Virus record (IMG/VR): IMGVR_UViG_3300046010_011531 | Span: 1 to 23,414 of that record | Length of the DNA: 23,414 nt | Direction: 5' to 3' (one strand) | Source of the DNA: a virus | In this document: positions 22,225 through 23,414 of the stretch, piece after piece | Layout: the number at the start of each line of letters is the position of its first letter | How positions within the stretch are numbered: position 1 is the stretch's first letter | Notes under the pieces: model-generated | What the model saw: only the letters and a program-made list of their open reading frames with translations | Database searches by the model: none | Told to the model about the DNA's origin: nothing | Made by a program: the position numbers and the translations under genes

Positions 22225-23414
22225 ATGTACTGGCTGATAGAAGATCCTAAACATATTGAATTACTCGCAAGTTTAAAACATGACGTTGCTTATGTTGATG
22301 TAATACCTACATCACATAATTTACACGCTGTTGAAAACGATGTGTGTGCCATTTATATTAGACCAAAACACGATACAAAGGGATATATCATTCCAATAAA
22401 CCATAGCGAAACAATAAATTCAACAGTAGAGGATTGTTTAAAAGTATTAAACAGTATTAAAAGTATTTATGTAAGGGATAGAAAAGAATTTTTACATTAT
22501 TTCCCTATAAAGCATTGTACCCAACCATCACCCTCCCCCCATACGTATATACCTCAATTAACACAAGCCCACACGCAGTTATACAACAGATATCCGGAGA
22601 TACAAAATCTAAACACAATTGTACCGATCGTAAAACACTATGAGGTATGTGAGCAAAACTTTGCAAACTACGAAAAAACAAGATTTAATTCGTTTTACAA
22701 TAAGGCGGCATTGGTGTTCAATCAACTAGAACGAGCGGGTATAAAAGTGGACCAATCGTTATTTGAGCAATACTATGGTAGAGAAACAAACGAGTTTATT
22801 TACACGCACTATAACCTCAACACCTTAACAACAAGACCCTCAAATACTTTTAATAATATAAATTTTTCAGCTTTAGACAAAAACAATGGAGAAAGAGAAT
22901 GTTTTATACCGCGCAACGATGCGTTTATCGAGATGGATATTTCTGCTTATCACCCTACCCTTCTTGCTAATTTACTTGACTACACTTTTGACAGTAGTGA
23001 TATTCATGGGAGTTTTGCTACAATGTATAATGTGGATTACGCCAAGGCAAAAGAGATCACATTTAAGCAACTATATGGAGGGGTTTGGAAAGAGTATAGG
23101 GAACTACCCTTCTTTAAAAAAGTAGTAGCATATACGGACGATTTGTGGGATTCATTTAACTATGGGGGACATATCAAATGTCCAATTTCAAATTATGAGT
23201 TCTCTCAAAAAGAACTGGAAAATATGAACCCACAAAAGTTGTTGAATTACGTGTTACAAAACTTGGAGACCGCAAATAATGTTAATATATTGTATGAAAT
23301 ATTTAAGATATTGCGAGGGAAAAATACTAAACTCGTGCTATATGTTTACGATTCGTTTTTATTTGATTACGATAAAAGTGAGCCGGATGTAATGCTTAAA
23401 ATATTAGGAATATT
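22225..23414 (+). CDS. Divergent family A DNA polymerase, 3' end outside window
   Basis: Open frame from ATG 22225 to the window end, 396 codons without a stop. The polymerase motifs of family A are readable: TTRPSNTFNNINF (202-214), matching the TGRLSS-PNLQNIP region; motif A, EMDISAYHPTLL (236-247, catalytic Asp238); motif B, KEITFKQLYGG (276-286, keeping Lys276, Phe280, Tyr284 and Gly285); motif C, YVYDSFLFD (373-381, Asp376), where the usual His-Asp-Glu reads Tyr-Asp-Ser. Motifs A and C are only 138 residues apart (175 in Taq). The first ~110 residues resemble a 3'-5' exonuclease whose first motif, normally DxE, is Asp25-Val-Ile27, so proofreading is probably lost. T4 uses a family B enzyme instead. 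Replicative role is inferred; the C-terminus is missing. Confidence 0.75.
   Translation, partial: MYWLIEDPKHIELLASLKHDVAYVDVIPTSHNLHAVENDVCAIYIRPKHDTKGYIIPINHSETINSTVEDCLKVLNSIKSIYVRDRKEFLHYFPIKHCTQPSPSPHTYIPQLTQAHTQLYNRYPEIQNLNTIVPIVKHYEVCEQNFANYEKTRFNSFYNKAALVFNQLERAGIKVDQSLFEQYYGRETNEFIYTHYNLNTLTTRPSNTFNNINFSALDKNNGERECFIPRNDAFIEMDISAYHPTLLANLLDYTFDSSDIHGSFATMYNVDYAKAKEITFKQLYGGVWKEYRELPFFKKVVAYTDDLWDSFNYGGHIKCPISNYEFSQKELENMNPQKLLNYVLQNLETANNVNILYEIFKILRGKNTKLVLYVYDSFLFDYDKSEPDVMLKILGI

Noticed and set aside
22886-23125. A 79-codon + strand frame with a hydrophobic segment
   Set aside because: It lies inside the polymerase gene in another frame, overlapping motifs A and B; the polymerase frame is clearly the coding one.
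1-23414. tRNA genes, CRISPR arrays, insertion sequences, attachment sites
   Set aside because: None seen; coding is almost continuous and the gaps are too short to hold them.

Overview
The window looks like part of the genome of a contractile-tailed (T4-like myovirus) phage of a Bacteroidetes host, probably flavobacterial. The phage assignment rests on a run of recognisable T4-type parts: neck and tail-completion proteins (gp13/gp14/gp15-like), tail sheath (gp18-like), tail tube (gp19-like), gp26-like baseplate assembly protein, tape measure and hub components. The host assignment is inferred from three things: AT-rich DNA with A-rich leaders and no clear Shine-Dalgarno sequences, a candidate TTG-N20-TAnnTTTG-type promoter, and a protein ending in a type IX secretion (T9SS) sorting domain, a system confined to the Bacteroidetes. 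All genes are on the + strand and coding is nearly continuous; no gap exceeds 75 bases once a 48-residue ORF at 3615-3761 is counted. I see no tRNA, rRNA, CRISPR array or insertion sequence.

Layout. 1-941: 3' end of a fibre-like virion protein. 984-3761: neck and tail-completion block (gp13-, gp14-, gp15-like) plus a very basic 48-residue protein. 3785-4463: two small proteins of unknown role. 4510-8555: two tandem tail sheath paralogues and the tail tube gene, closed by a strong hairpin terminator with a GAAA loop. 8629-10593: a secreted, lectin/Ig-like protein with a signal peptide and a T9SS type B sorting domain, inserted in the tail cassette. 10612-14669: a small unknown protein, the gp26-like protein with an overlapping partner ORF that lacks an ATG start, and the tape measure. 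14700-22201: baseplate and hub run in tightly packed, partly overlapping genes, including two peptidoglycan-degrading enzymes that share an N-terminal module. 22225-end: start of a divergent family A DNA polymerase, marking the switch from structural to replication genes.

How it works together. The sheath and tube genes build the contractile tail on a baseplate made from the hub, gp53-like and gp48/54-like proteins. The tape measure sets tail length, and the gp26-like pair sits where tail-assembly chaperones lie in other contractile phages. The gp13/14/15-like proteins join tail to head. A conserved 17-base element (consensus ATATTTATAATAAAATA) occurs just upstream of nine genes or gene groups and is the best candidate for the late promoter. 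It is absent in front of the secreted protein, the tightly packed baseplate genes and the polymerase.

The points most worth following up are: the phage-encoded T9SS cargo, the possible programmed frameshift at the gp26-like/112-aa overlap, the shared docking module on the two hub hydrolases, the duplicated sheath, the unusual polymerase, and the repeated intergenic element.
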